Shown one piece after another: positions 44,078 to 56,200 of a stretch of 64,000 bases of DNA. This DNA is from Zanthoxylum bungeanum (taxonomy: Eukaryota; Streptophyta; Magnoliopsida; Sapindales; Rutaceae). The translations under genes were made by a program, and so were the position numbers. Each line of letters opens with the position of its first letter. The first letter of the stretch is position 1. The stretch spans positions 248,001-312,000 of the forward strand of contig SKCR01006522.1 in NCBI GenBank assembly GCA_019454045.1, written 5' to 3'. The notes under the pieces were generated by a model. The model was given only the letters and a program-made list of their open reading frames with translations. It searched no databases and was not told where the DNA came from.

Positions 44078-46449
44078 TGTTAGGGTTGGTGTTCTGAGCG
44101 CCAATTTTTATGTATTTTCCTGCAAACACTTATGTACATATTTTATTAATGAATAAAATAGACAGTTTCTGTAATATAAATTCTTTTATTATATGGAAAA
44201 GACGTAAGAGACCATAGAGTGATTGGTTATGATACAGTTGCAAAAGCGTCGCAACTGACATTGAGAAGTATCATAACAGTGTCATTCTTTAACTGTTCCT
44301 GGTCAAGGTTTACAATTACTTGGTCAGTAAGTAAATCCGTTGAGACTGGTACGTGTCGTATACTGGAATGTTCGATTCTAATGGTTTCTCATTGAACCAT
44401 GAGTCTTGAGAGACTCGTATAGACATGTATGTGTTTATATCAGATAAACACTGAACGACTCACCGAAGATTCTTAATAGATGGTACACCAACGTCAATAA
44501 GAATCTTCTCGGGTTGAGTGAGCATAGTGATCCTCCGACTTGAGATACCACTGTGGATATATGAGGTATCCTCCACACTTTGATGACAGTCACGTCATCG
44601 ATCTATTTAGATCAGACCTCCGCCTGTTCGTTGAGTGTGGACTGATCCTCATGATATCCTGTGTGTATCAAGAAAGGATCCGTCAGTTCTGTGTACAGAG
44701 CAAAGGTATCCAAATTAGCAATCTGTTAAAATCCATGGGCCTGTGGTACACTGTAGAAATTAGTTCTAAGTGTTATTTAAGAGATTGCTAATAGTTTCGT
44801 CGACGGGATTATACCTAAAGAGATTTGACGTTTATATCTATATCTCTAGGATAATCCGGATACCTGTGACGGAAGGATTATACGTATGCGGTGACCTCGA
44901 TCTGTATGGTTCAAGATTTTATCCGTGTTCGTCATAATTTACGAGTGGGTAAATTATGAACACGAAATTGGATTTCGTGACGGATATGCCTAAACCTAGA
45001 GAGTCCACTAATGAGGTATACTCGTTGGGCACTAGGGAAACTTTTATAAATAATATTGATTATTTATAAATCGTTTAACGGTTAAACGAAAATACATGCT
45101 TTTGGCCATTTATTAGATATCGAATTATGAAATTTGATATTTATATTTAGTATATGTATTTTTTATTTTATGTAAATATAATACATATATTTTGGGATAT
45201 TTATATTTAATTATTTATTTATTCAATTTTTGGATAATTAAATCAATTTAATATTTAATATTCTTTTTCTTATAAAGATAAGATAAATGGCTTTTAATGA
45301 TTGGAAATTGTGGCCAATTTTAATTGGTTAACTTGGTAAGATTTAATTGGGTAATTTGTGATAAGTTTTGACTTATTTGTTTATTAGAAACCACAAATTT
45401 AATTAAATCAATTTCCAAAATATTAAACAAAAATTGGAATTTGTGGATATAATAATTCCCTCAAATTTCGGCAATTTGAGGGATATTATATAAGACTTTT
45501 TCTTTTTGTTTTTCATAACAACAAACCCTAAAAACTCAAATACAAAAAGGAAGAGAGAGAAGAGGAAAGAAAAGAGAAAGAGAAGAAGTTGAAAATCTAG
45601 CATTTTAGTAAGCTTTTTTCACCTTTTCTTTTTATGAAAAATGTTTCTACAATACTAGGCCTTAATATGATTAGCTTAGTTTGTTCTCTACTCTTCCATG
45701 GATGATATTTGATGATTAGGGAGCTTGAATGAAGATGAAAGCATGTATAATTAATTAGATTACTTAAATTAGCTTATTAAGTAATCTTTATGCCATATTG
45801 ATGAATTGTTGCCATTCTAGAGTTTAGTAGCCACTCATGGTAAACCTAGAATTGTTCTTAGTGTATTTCATGATGGTGAGACTCATTTGGTGTTGGAAAT
45901 TTTGAATTAAAGCATTGAATTTAATTTATTTGGTGGTAATTGATTATTTTGTGAAATAATTAAATTAGGGTTTCAAACCTTCACCAAAATTGGGTCTTTT
46001 CATATATGTGATGATTTTAGATGTATATATGATGTATCTAAAATTTGGGAATTTTTGGAATTGATTTGGACATGTTTTGAACTTAAAGGACCAAATTGCA
46101 AATTCTTGAAAATTGAGGGACCTATTTGCAATTTCGGAAAAACTGTTTTCTGAAATTGTAAAACTGAATTTTTATGTTTTAGACATAAATAAATCATTTT
46201 GGAATTGATTTAGAATCAATTAAAATTGTTTTGAACAATTTTGGACTAAAATGATTAAAATTCAAAGTTTTTGGGCCAATTGGTAATTTCTGAAAAATCT
46301 GATTTTTGGGTAAAAATTTCAGTTATTAAATATTGATTAATTGAAATAAATTAGTTTATTTTAATTACTCAATAAAATAATTGAAATCGGAAAATTTTGA
46401 TTTTCCGCGATCCGCTGCGTTTACCCGAATTACCACCCGAAACCCCAAC
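44078..46449 (+). repeat. 3' LTR of the copia element
   Basis: TGTTAGGGTTGG...AACCCCAAC. It directly follows a polypurine tract (GCAAGTGGGAGATT, 44063-44076). It is 46 bp longer than the 5' copy, largely because it retains 46087-46132. Confidence 0.9.
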
Positions 46450-46564
46450 CGATTATGCTTCAGAAACTCATATCTATTCAGTTGATGACACATTTGAGAA
46501 TGAGGCTGCAGTCCTGAAGGTGAAGATGATCAAGAAGAAGCCATTTATTTGTGGGTTGTCTTGA
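46450..46564 (+). pseudogene. Right part of the split reading frame
   Basis: Immediately after the copia 3' LTR a frame continues from the codon split at 32659: DYASETHIYSVDDTFENEA and onward for 37 codons to a TGA at 46562. Composition is coding-like. The combined second exon would be about 52 codons. The protein is not recognised. Confidence 0.3.
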
Positions 46565-47022
46565 CAAAAAAAAAACTGTGTCCGTCATGGCACCTCAGCA
46601 ATCAGAACGCAGCCTGTGTCCGTCATTTTTCTTGGACATTGTCGATTTCTTGCATTTGTTAATTGAAATTTGTGTTGTCAACGAGAAACAAACACTACAC
46701 AAATCTTTATACTGGAACCCCAAAAAAAAAAAATGAAGTGTTGTAATATAGAACAAATGATCACCTAAGGATTATATAATTCATTTATTTTAGAAACCCC
46801 GACACTGCGGGAGAATACATTAAAATTTGTAATTCGTATTTCTCTGTATTTGTTTGTTGAAATTTATTACTCTTAAGGCATATTATGTCGTCGCAAAGCT
46901 TATTTTAGATTTAATAATTTCAAAAAATAGTTGTGGTGACATTAGTTGTTTCTCCTATACAAACAAAAGATGTATCTGATATGAATCCAACATGCAAATT
47001 GAATGATCAATTTATTACCACC
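46565..47022. other. Intergenic DNA
   Basis: Nothing supported. It contains a repeated TGTGTCCGTCAT motif (46577 and 46616) and an A run near 46726. The 61-codon frame 46551-46736 has no recognisable domain. Confidence 0.4.
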
Positions 47023-47035
47023 ATCATTAATCAAT

Positions 47036-47222
47036 GAAGTCCTCAAGAGGCGTGATTTGGCGGTGTAGGGTCCAGAAACTCATCTTGAGGTTCTGGATTT
47101 GAATTCGGGGAGTGTGTTTTTTGTAAGAGTTTGGGACAGCCAGGGATTTTATCTACTCCACTTAAGCCCGGAATGAGTGGTTTGACGGTGGGATTTCTAA
47201 ATTCTAATTATTTCAAAAAAAA
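47036..47222 (+). mobile_element. SINE-like element with 13-bp target duplication
   Basis: A 187-bp body is flanked by perfect duplicates ATCATTAATCAAT (47023-47035 and 47223-47235) and ends in a short A run. The interior has a B-box-like GGATTTGAATTC near 47095 preceded by a possible A-box segment, as in tRNA-derived SINEs. Long duplication plus A tail indicates target-primed insertion by a LINE machinery. There is no ORF. Confidence 0.65.
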
Positions 47223-47239
47223 ATCATTAATCAATTAAT

Positions 47240-47546
47240 GGTTTTTATATAACCACTCAATTAGTTGATAATTATGGCAATATGCACTAATTGAGTTGAG
47301 ATAGAGGGCAAGTCATTGCCAATAAATTGAGCTTTCATTTGAGAGTTCAAACATCCCCAACAAGGAATTCTAAGATAAAGAGCTTAGAATATTAAGCTCC
47401 ATATTAAGAGAGCTTAGAGAGTGAAATGTGAAGTTTTTGTAACAAGGTTTGTAATCTTCGTAAATTATATTTAAGTAGTAATAAAAAGAAATTTTTCCCC
47501 ATAAATATTTTTCAGTGATCAGAGAATCACAACAGGTGGTATCAGG
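47240..47546 (+). repeat. Copia LTR tail and primer-binding site
   Basis: An AT-rich segment ends in ATCACAACAGG and then TGGTATCAGGAGC (47534-47546), a near match to the tRNA-Met primer site with one inserted G. The upstream region, with AATAAAAAG at 47480, looks like the R-U5 end of a copia LTR. No gag or pol follows, so it is a fragment. Confidence 0.4.
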
Positions 47547-48692
47547 AGCTTGAGTTATACATTAAGGTCGTAAAATCGAAGAACATAACTCGGTTCGAAA
47601 ATTCGAGTTTTGAGTATATTATCAGCTTGTTCAAGTCAAGACTAGCACATTGGTATTCTCCGACGATCAAACAGAGGCCGGACAATCCAGCACTAGCCGA
47701 CACGCGCACCACGCGCCACAAGCACTTCAAAGGTTGAAGACAACACACAAGCCTGCCACGTCAGGGACACTTCAGCAATTTTGGTACAGTTAATTCACAC
47801 GTTAGCATATTCTGTACAGTCATCAGGCACATCATCGACACGTCATCAATAGGGGTACAATCAACTGCCACGTATCGCTATGGTATCAAATGTTAGATAG
47901 GTTCAGGGTTTTGTCTTCATCAAATTTACTTGGAATAAGGTAACTAACCGTTTCTACTACTTACTTGGGAATCAAAGTTGGAGTTTGGGTATCTGGGATC
48001 CTTTTTGGCATCTAGATCCATTGAAGCTCTCGAGACTATCCTGGATTTCTTACTTCTGTTGTCTCTCTGGCTATTCTTTGTTACTCGGGAAGTTCACTAT
48101 CTATGAGAAGATCTCGAAGACTGTTGGATTACTTGGAATGATTTCTTGAGTAGGAATGGAATCTTAATCTTGCTAAGCAACTCTAATACTTGTTGGGGCT
48201 TTCGTTACTATCTTTTATTGTTATGGGTTCTAGTGTCTTGTTTACTACTCTGATTTTATATCCTCTATCTTGTCTTACTTTTCTTCTAGCTTTATCTTCA
48301 TTTTCTACTTTCCTGGATGGATATCCTTTAACTTTTCTATTTCTTTCTATCTCTATACATCTCTGTCTCTAACTAGTTCAAACTTCTAAGTGTCTTTTCA
48401 TATAGTCTCCTCTTTTCTCTTTTGCTCTTTTGGATATCTCTAATGGGGCTTACTTTCTGGTTTCTTAACTTATATTGAATTTTGGGAAGCAATCTAAGAT
48501 AATTCTTAACTGAAATGAATGAGAATAATTTAAACGACTGGGAAGCATCTACTAATCTGTCTGTGAAGCTTGAGGATGTACTCGAGGATCGGATATTGGA
48601 GAGGTAATGACTCATATACGGGTATCCCGGACATACTACGTATACAAGACCCCAACACTCTACCCACTGTAGTCACTGACTCCCTAGACCAT
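47547..48692. other. Unassigned DNA between two primer-binding sites
   Basis: No coding frame is supported. It could hold the leader of the copia fragment to the left and, on the minus strand, the leader of the chromovirus-like element to the right. CT-rich stretches at 48190-48370 give low-complexity frames. Confidence 0.35.
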
Positions 48693-48704
48693 GCTCTGAT
48701 ACCA
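48693..48704 (-). promoter_or_regulatory. tRNA-iMet primer-binding site, minus strand
   Basis: The minus strand reads TGGTATCAGAGC, a perfect primer site four bases from the LTR that starts at 48709, so the adjoining LTR is a 5' LTR in minus orientation. Confidence 0.8.
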
Positions 48705-48708
48705 TATT

Positions 48709-51253
48709 TGTAACATCCCCGATCTGGGAGATGTTACCGGTAGGGGATAGCTGTACTAACCCCATAAGCCTCTGACTTTCTGACTGTATCACAAACTATT
48801 CTAATGCAATGTCATGCATATAGAATTTAACTAAATCAACATATAATGCTTTTATTACTTATAAATGCATACTAAAAAATGCTTCGTTTTACAATACTTT
48901 AATAGACACTTATAATGACTACCACAACTCTAATGCATAAAATAGTTTGACTTTGAACTGGTGGACTCCATCCCTAGTGACTACATTAGTATCCGTCCTC
49001 CCGAGCTTGTCCTCCTGGAATCCCTACAAAACAGATAAAACTGGAGGGGGGTTAGATCGTCATACGATCTAAGTGAGTGGACTAAAAACTGAAAACTGAT
49101 AAAAATCTTTTAACTTTAAAACCATGTTTTCAAAACATCTTTTCATGAAAACTTTGTTTATGAAAACTGTCTTTAAAACAATAGTTTCTAAAAACTCCTT
49201 ATAAAGTCTGACTTTTGAAAACTGAAAACTGAAAATACTCGGTGCCCAGGACAACAGCTCAACTACGGCATATCTGAATACTGATGGTACTAGATGCCCA
49301 GGACAAGAGCTCAACTGCGGCATCTCTGAGGCTGGTGGTGCCCTACGTCCAGGACAACAGCTCAACTGGCAACGTAGAGCTCTACACCCAGGACAACAGC
49401 TCAACTGGCAGTGTAGCCACCAAACAGAATTTCAGGGATCAGTCAACCCTAGTCCTGCTCGAGGATCTGAGAGCGTCCCTTCAGTCCTCCACATGTGCAC
49501 ATGTCTCTGAATCCGTCAATTCCACTGTATCTCAAGTTACATACTGGGGTGAGGTTTTACCTCATGCCCCGAAAGAAAAACATGATATATATTTTGAAAA
49601 CATAAAGCTCAACCTGAAACATCTGTCTTTATAAAACTTTTCAAATCAAGCCAAATCATATAAGATACAAAAACAAACTTGGCTAACGCCCTAGTTGCTG
49701 AAAAGTAAGTCTGACTGAAGAAAATGTGAAATGAAAAATCAAGTACAAGGGAAAATGTCCACTCACGGTGATCAAGTCTGGTTGAGCTGGTGCTGAATCC
49801 CTGATTGCAAGGAACTGTGTTTCCTATGGATAACCTATGATAGGAACTTAATTAGAATCGACATATTCGATCATCTTCGACACTTTAAAGATTTACTTGA
49901 AAACCATAAATTTAAGACTTGTAATGGCCATAATGTGGTGTAGGATATGAAGATAAATTGATACGAGTTCTTAAAGGTGATTTCTAACGCATTAGGATAA
50001 AATCGGGACGTAAAACTGCTTTGAAAGATTCATGTCCCACGTCACGACGCGTAGTCCTTCTGCGTCGCGACGCGCGACGCCTGATTCTGGGTTTGGCTTC
50101 ACGATGGCGTCGCGACGCGCAGATCCTCAGCATCGCGACGCGCTGCCGAATTACAGGTTTCTGGTTTCTTCTTCAACCTCTTTCCAAACTCAATTTATTC
50201 AATCTTTACTCCTTTCCAATACTTTGAATCCATAAACCAATATACAAAATATCATCTTACACTTAATTTTCATCATCTAAACCATCAATTCATCATCAAA
50301 TTAGTTCTTAATCTATTATATACATTCTTTCAAGTTTTACCCAAATGTGTCATTATTCCTTCCGTAACAAATCCAATACATTATAGATCATATTTCATCA
50401 ATTCTTCACAAACTAAAGCTACCATTTTATCACCCTTAACTACTCATTTATCTACTTAAACATCATCACAAATTAATTCTTTAAACTTTCCAAACTTAAC
50501 ATCTCACCACATAATTCATTTCTCAACTAATTAAATACTTATAAACATACAAACACATGCCTCAACAACATCCATACAAACCATTCATCAAAATCTCATA
50601 CTTTAGGATTTGGGTCAAGTGGGTTTTACCTCTTTTTCTAGGATTTCTTCATTCATTAAGTCTTCCATTGTTGCTAGGCTCTTCAAACTTGCTTCTTCTT
50701 CTTTCTTCTTTTTCTTCTTTCCCTTCCTCTCCCTCACGTTCTTCTTCTTCTCTCACGCCATCTCCTTTTCTTTCTCTATAATTATCATTTTAAAGTGGGT
50801 ATTTGTGAATAGTAAACCCCTTTATATAGTATGGGGTGTTAGATATTTGAAAACTTGTGAGAAAGTTGTGGAAAAATCTAGAAAAATTGAGATTTCTCTC
50901 TTTTAGCCCCGAAGTTACTATTTATCTAGAATTTCACTTGCGTTTTTGACTCGGTTCTGGTCCGATTTTGGGAAAATATTTAACTTGTAAGTTGTAGATC
51001 TTGGCCTAAGCTTTCCGACGATATAAAATTCATAAAATTCCGAGTTCGTATGAAAAGGTTATGCCCAAAATACTATATATCATACAAAATGGCATACGGT
51101 ACAGTTTCTTCTCGGGACCTCAAGAAATTTACCGATCGTTCCCAAAGTCTTTTCATCACTGTATTTGAATCCTTACATGATTTATTTTACGTTCTTTTAT
51201 CCCGTACGTAATAATATTGTCATAGGTAGTAGTAATATCTACCGGTCGTTACA
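48709..51253 (-). repeat. Chromovirus-like gypsy LTR, 2.5 kb
   Basis: Ends TGTAACATCCCC...GTCGTTACA in plus orientation, a terminal pattern common in plant chromoviruses of the Tekay/Del side. Because the tRNA-Met primer site abuts its left end on the minus strand, this is a 5' LTR whose internal region is lost or unrecognisable. Inside are four copies of a CCCAGGACAACAGCTCAACT segment (about 49244, 49296, 49349 and 49387) and a CpG-rich block with GCGTCGCGACGC palindromes (50043-50142). Frames at 49284-49634 and 50557-50906 are not genes. Confidence 0.7.
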
Positions 51254-52159
51254 ACCTCATACCTAATATTTTGCTAATCCTCGAGCAAAACAAAAAGGAA
51301 TAAATAAAATAAAAAAACTAACATAAATTGACCTAAGATATTTTAGTATGGATCACGATTGCATTTAACATATGCAACAAGCCTTTAAACCTCTACGAGG
51401 CCCTAGCGGACGAGTTTTAGTCTCGTTATGGCTTACAGCGACGACACCTACAAACGCCTTTCACATGCACATGTAATCACACAAAAATAAAGAAACAAAT
51501 AAAACAATCTTGATAGTTGTACATTACAATGTCCTTAATGAATGTCAAATAATGAAATTAAAGAACCTTCAAAGTACTCAACGCAACTCAAATCCAAGTT
51601 CTTGAATAACTAATCTAAGTCAAATTTATAGTGTGTGTATAAATATTCGGTCACGACTCGCTTCCTAAATAAGTCAACTCAGTGATTGCACCTCAAAAAT
51701 CAAGATCTGATGAGTCAAATCAGTCTAGATATCTTAAAAGTTTAACATAAATCACCTACTCAATGCATCAGATAATTGTCAATTGGGCACTTATCATTTC
51801 TAAGATTTTATCCTAAAGCAAATGAACTCATCATTAAATTTATGATTCACTACACAGGACTTAATTTTTTCGTTCATTTTTTCGATTTTTTATTTTTTCA
51901 ATTTTGAATTTTTTAATAGAAAAAATTAACACTAACATACACACATTACCCAAACTTAAAAATTACATTGTACTAAATATTCTGACAAACTTTAGAGTGA
52001 GAATTTCTTTTTTCTTTTTTAATTATATCTCATTTTATATGTTATCTTTTTTTATTATTTAAAAAAAAATGAACAAAGCTCAAATTTATCTTTTATCTCT
52101 CACATTCTTTTGATTCAAATAAGGAAGGTCGGGAAACAAATATCTTTGCTTGAAAAGCA
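51254..52159. other. Intergenic DNA, probable minus-strand gypsy 3' region
   Basis: No gene. On the minus strand 51263-51296 reads TTTTGCTCGAGGATTAGCAA, a sequence often seen after integrase in plant gypsy elements. The rest is AT-rich and unassigned. Confidence 0.35.
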
Positions 52160-52971
52160 TGATGAACATTAAAAAATACAAATTTATTAAAAGAAAAATC
52201 AATCATTTTACATTTGTAGTTTCATTTATCCCCTTAATTTAGTATATTAATTAAATTTATATTTTATATATTTTTATTGTGTTTTTTATTTCTTATGTAG
52301 GTGGAATAATACTTTGGATGCATAGTTAGAAAAATGTACTTGACATTTGGATTTTGTAGGCCATAAATTTAATAGAATGTTCTAACAGTGTACACCTTCA
52401 GAAATTCCAACCATGTGCAATGTTCGTATTTTGACCATAATTGTTTACTCTGATATTGGATTAAGATGATTCAAGGTATAGATGAAAGAATACTCAAAGA
52501 TCTACAACTTTGATGTTAATAAGATTTTCGAATTATGAAGCTTTCAAGACCGAAATTAATGAAAAATCCAAAATATGTTATATGTAATATTTAAAGACAA
52601 CAACTAGAAGAAAAACAAATTATGAAAAAAATTATGAAATATGGGAATTGATATCTACCTTTCGGTGGATTATCAATTCCAACCAATTTTATAATTTACA
52701 AATTGCATAAGAGGGTGCTGAGCGCTCTTCTAAATTTGAAATATTAAAAATGAATCTCCTAACCCCCAGTGTTTTATTTTATTTTATTGTTGCAGTTTAA
52801 ATTAAAATTTTCCAATCACTTCAAACAATCCAAACTTTTTATTTTTCACTCAAATTATTATTTTATCTTATTAAATCTATTCCTTGTGGATCGACATCGG
52901 TCTTACCGGGTTATTTTATTACTTCGACATTATTATACTTGGGAGTAAAGAATCACTTTTTGAGCGTGTCA
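52160..52971 (+). repeat. 5' LTR of the Athila-like element, internally deleted
   Basis: TGATGAACATT...GAGCGTGTCA, 812 bp. Aligns with 61242-62516 but lacks about 485 bp found at 61793-62278; the deletion joint is at about 52728 (CTTCTAAATTTG). Confidence 0.85.
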
Positions 52972-52972
52972 A

Positions 52973-52992
52973 GTTTTTGACGTTGTTGCCGG
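52973..52992 (+). promoter_or_regulatory. Degraded tRNA-Asp-type primer-binding site
   Basis: TTTTTGACGTTGTTGCCGGA resembles the TGGCGCCGTTGCCGGGGA primer site of Athila elements with several substitutions. It follows the LTR by one or two bases. Confidence 0.55.
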
Positions 52993-53226
52993 AAAATATA
53001 ATTTAGTAGATAGAATAATAATTTAAAATTCTTGTATATATTTTTTCTTTTCTTTTTCTTTTATTTTTTTAATTTTTTTTAAATTTTTTATATCTCTTTT
53101 TTTAAACACTACATATGTATTTTTTTGGTTATTTATTTTAACTTTTTTTCTCTTTTGTTCACTTGTTTATTATTTTTTTTATAAGTATTTCATTTATATT
53201 TTTAAATTTTAGCAAATAGTCTGCAT

Positions 53227-56200
53227 TTAGGTTGCATGAGACATTGGTCTCGATCATCTAGCGGTAAATTAAATAGAGAGTCTCCATCACCTACATCGTA
53301 TGTCAAAATAACCGAGAACTAAAATGAAAATCCACCTGCTCGAGTTAAAAACCTAGTTGATCAAGAAGAAAACGAGTCTCAGCATGATGATCTTAATCAT
53401 CATATGACACTCAGACAATTCATGAATCTTGCTAGGACAAGATCACAATCTTGCATTATCTTTCCCCCAGATGCAGCACGTTTAAATTTTAAGCCAAGTG
53501 TCATCGAACTTTTACCCACATTCCACGATCTAGAATCAGAATATTCTTATCAGCACTTATGGGAATTTGAAGAGGTATTGTAGGCATTGAATTTTTGCAT
53601 GTGAAACCCGGTGATGAGTCTCATTTGGAGGCACTACCTTTTGAGTCATGAAAGCCGCGGGAAACGGATATCGGAAGGGGGAATTCAGAATAAATAAGCT
53701 CACTGTCTTCGTTGGTGCTGCGTTCGTTACTTCGTTCGAACCTCGTGCAGATTGCGGACGTTCGTGCCGCGTGCGATGAGGCGTTCGAACGGAGCCGGTA
53801 ATTCTGGTTTTGCTGCTAGCCTCAACCCCAGCCCATTTAGCTCCCCAAAGCCCATAAAAACACATCCCAAATTAAATAAAAAATAATAAATTAAATATTA
53901 AACATTAAAATAAAACATTTAAATCATTTACCAATTAAATAACATAAAATAAAATCATGCCTAATATAAATGAATCAAATATAATATATACTAAAACTAA
54001 AAAATAAGATTTGCCTAATTAAAATCAATCTTAACCAATTAAAGCCAATCACATATTTGACTCCTAATTCAATAAGATATCCACCAATTAAAAGTTTTGA
54101 CTTCCTAATCTAAACCAAATTTGTCCCCCCCTCAATCTTTGACTTTCCTTGCTAAGCATTAAATCATATCCTAATTTAATGACAAAATCCCTTCCTTGTG
54201 ACACAAGGCCAAACCCCACCTCTCCTCTATATAAACATGACCAAACCAAGGCCATCCCCCCTCTCCAATCTCTCTAGCTTATACACACAATTCACACAAG
54301 ATTATAGCAAGAAATCCTAGACATCACAAGCATATCACTCCCTTGATCCTCACTCTCACACCACCGAAAATCACACCAAAACAATCCCTAACCACCACCG
54401 AAAATCCTCCCAAAACAGTCCCCAAAATCCCAAAAACAGTAACATAAAAAACAGCATAGATAACCTTAAGAATAATCATATATAATTGCATTAAAAAACC
54501 ACACAAACTTGGAATAGGTTATTGAAACGTTAAAACAGGTAGCCCGTGCGGGGAGCAGCAAAACAGGAGCCAAATAGGAGCAGAACGGAGTTCGAATCGT
54601 GAGCAAAGCAGCGAAGCAGTGAGTTAGGACGTTGAACCAGTGGACCAGAAAGTTGCGGAGCCTTTCCCCCCTTTTGATTTCCGTGGAACGCGAGTCCGAG
54701 AGACGGCTTAAAAGGTTAGACCTGAGGGTATCTTTCACACTTATTCTCATTTTTACTCTCCGGTCATTTATTTTGATTATATTTTCTGTATTTGTGGTAT
54801 ATGTTGTGTGTATGATGTATGTTGTGGGTATTGGATGAATGAGAGATGTGTCAACTCTCGCGGTATATCGGATGGAAACCCGGACATAAATTTCATAGCC
54901 GATTCCGAATGGACGGTAGTATGATCTGTACTCGGGCCACAACTCCACGTACCGCTTGGGCAAACGGCACTTTCTTCTTTCGTTCGTTGTTTGCTCTTGT
55001 TTGTTTAGTTTTCTTACTTAAATTCAATACGTCGTTAGTTATGCATGATTCAACCAGGCGCATGGGCTTAGTGAGTTAGTCCAAAGGTCCTCCATTTAGG
55101 AGACAAAGAGCCGAAAAGGCCACCTTCGTGACACTACTTCGCCGTGCCGGTTGATGTATGTTCGGTTGGACGCTAGATACGTTCAATCGGGCATACTTAG
55201 TTTAATATTATTATTATCGTTATTTTCGTATGAGTCAATCGAGCGCATGGGCTTAGTAAGTGTGACGTGAAATCCCCTATGGGGAGAGGGTAAAAGCCCT
55301 TTACCACGATGCTTTGCCGCGCCGGTTGATGTGTGTTCAGATTGGATGTAAGATGTGTTCAATCGAGCATACTTGGTTGACATGATTGGTCCTATTCTTG
55401 TATGTGTAATGTGATGCGCATGAGCTTAGTATGTTGGTCTAAAGGTCCTCTCTTTGAGAGATCAAGAGCCCCAAAAGGTCACCTTTATGGCAGTACTTCG
55501 CCGTGCCCCTTATTTTCTGTTTACGTATTACACCCCATTTTCATGCATCAGGTCCGTGTCCGTTCGAACGCGTTTGCAAACGCAACTCGAACGCGCATAC
55601 ATTTTGCCTTATCATGCATCAGGTCTCCTTTCCGTTCGAACGCGTTTACGGACGCTACTCGAACGTGAGCATTCTGTTTCCTTTCCGTTCGAACCGCGTT
55701 AACAAACGCCATACGAACGGGAGCATTCTGTCTCATTTCCGTTCGAACGCGTTAACAAACGCCATACGAACGTGAACCTTCTGTTTTCTGTTCGAACGCG
55801 TTACGAACGCTACACGAACGCACATCCACTGTCTTAGTTTCATAATGCATCAGGTCTGGTTCCGTTCGAACGCGTTCTCGGACGTTACACGAACGCGAAC
55901 CTTCTGTTTACCGTTCGAACGCGTTTACGAACGCTACACGAACGTGCACACACTGAACTGAGTCTGTCTTATTATGTTCATGCATATTTGCCTATTGGTT
56001 GATCTTTCTTTTGTAAATGTGTCAATGTATCACCATTCATATGCTTGTGTCATGATAACATTTGAGTATTATTTCTTGCGGTATATCGGATGGAAACCCA
56101 GACGTAAATTCCGTAGCCGATTCCGAATGGACGGTAGTGCGGTCTGTACTTGGGCTACAATTCCACGTACCACTTGGAAAAGTGCCCATATGTGTGCTTG

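Larger units (their letters stand above)
32660..46449 (+). mobile_element. Ty1/copia retrotransposon with a nested gypsy element
   Basis: Two LTRs of about 2.3 kb (32660-34985 and 44078-46449) enclose a tRNA-Met primer site, a gag start, and one long gag-pol frame. The nested gypsy remnant 35886-40601 splits gag; without it the element is about 9.1 kb. Neither end shows a clean 5-bp target duplication, and the first bases of the 5' LTR (TG) are lost. The LTRs are closely similar apart from a deletion of about 45 bp in the 5' copy, near 34670. Confidence 0.9.

Noticed and set aside
49284..49634. 116-codon frame
   Set aside because: It is composed of the repeated CCCAGGACAACAGCTCAACT segment within the chromovirus-like LTR.
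50557..50906. Hydrophobic Ser/Leu/Phe-rich frames suggesting a membrane peptide
   Set aside because: These result from a CT-rich low-complexity stretch in the LTR, and two frames are open equally.
48709..51253. Possible solo LTR with target duplication
   Set aside because: A perfect primer site abuts the left end in minus orientation, so it is a 5' LTR fragment. I could not find matching 5-bp flanks.
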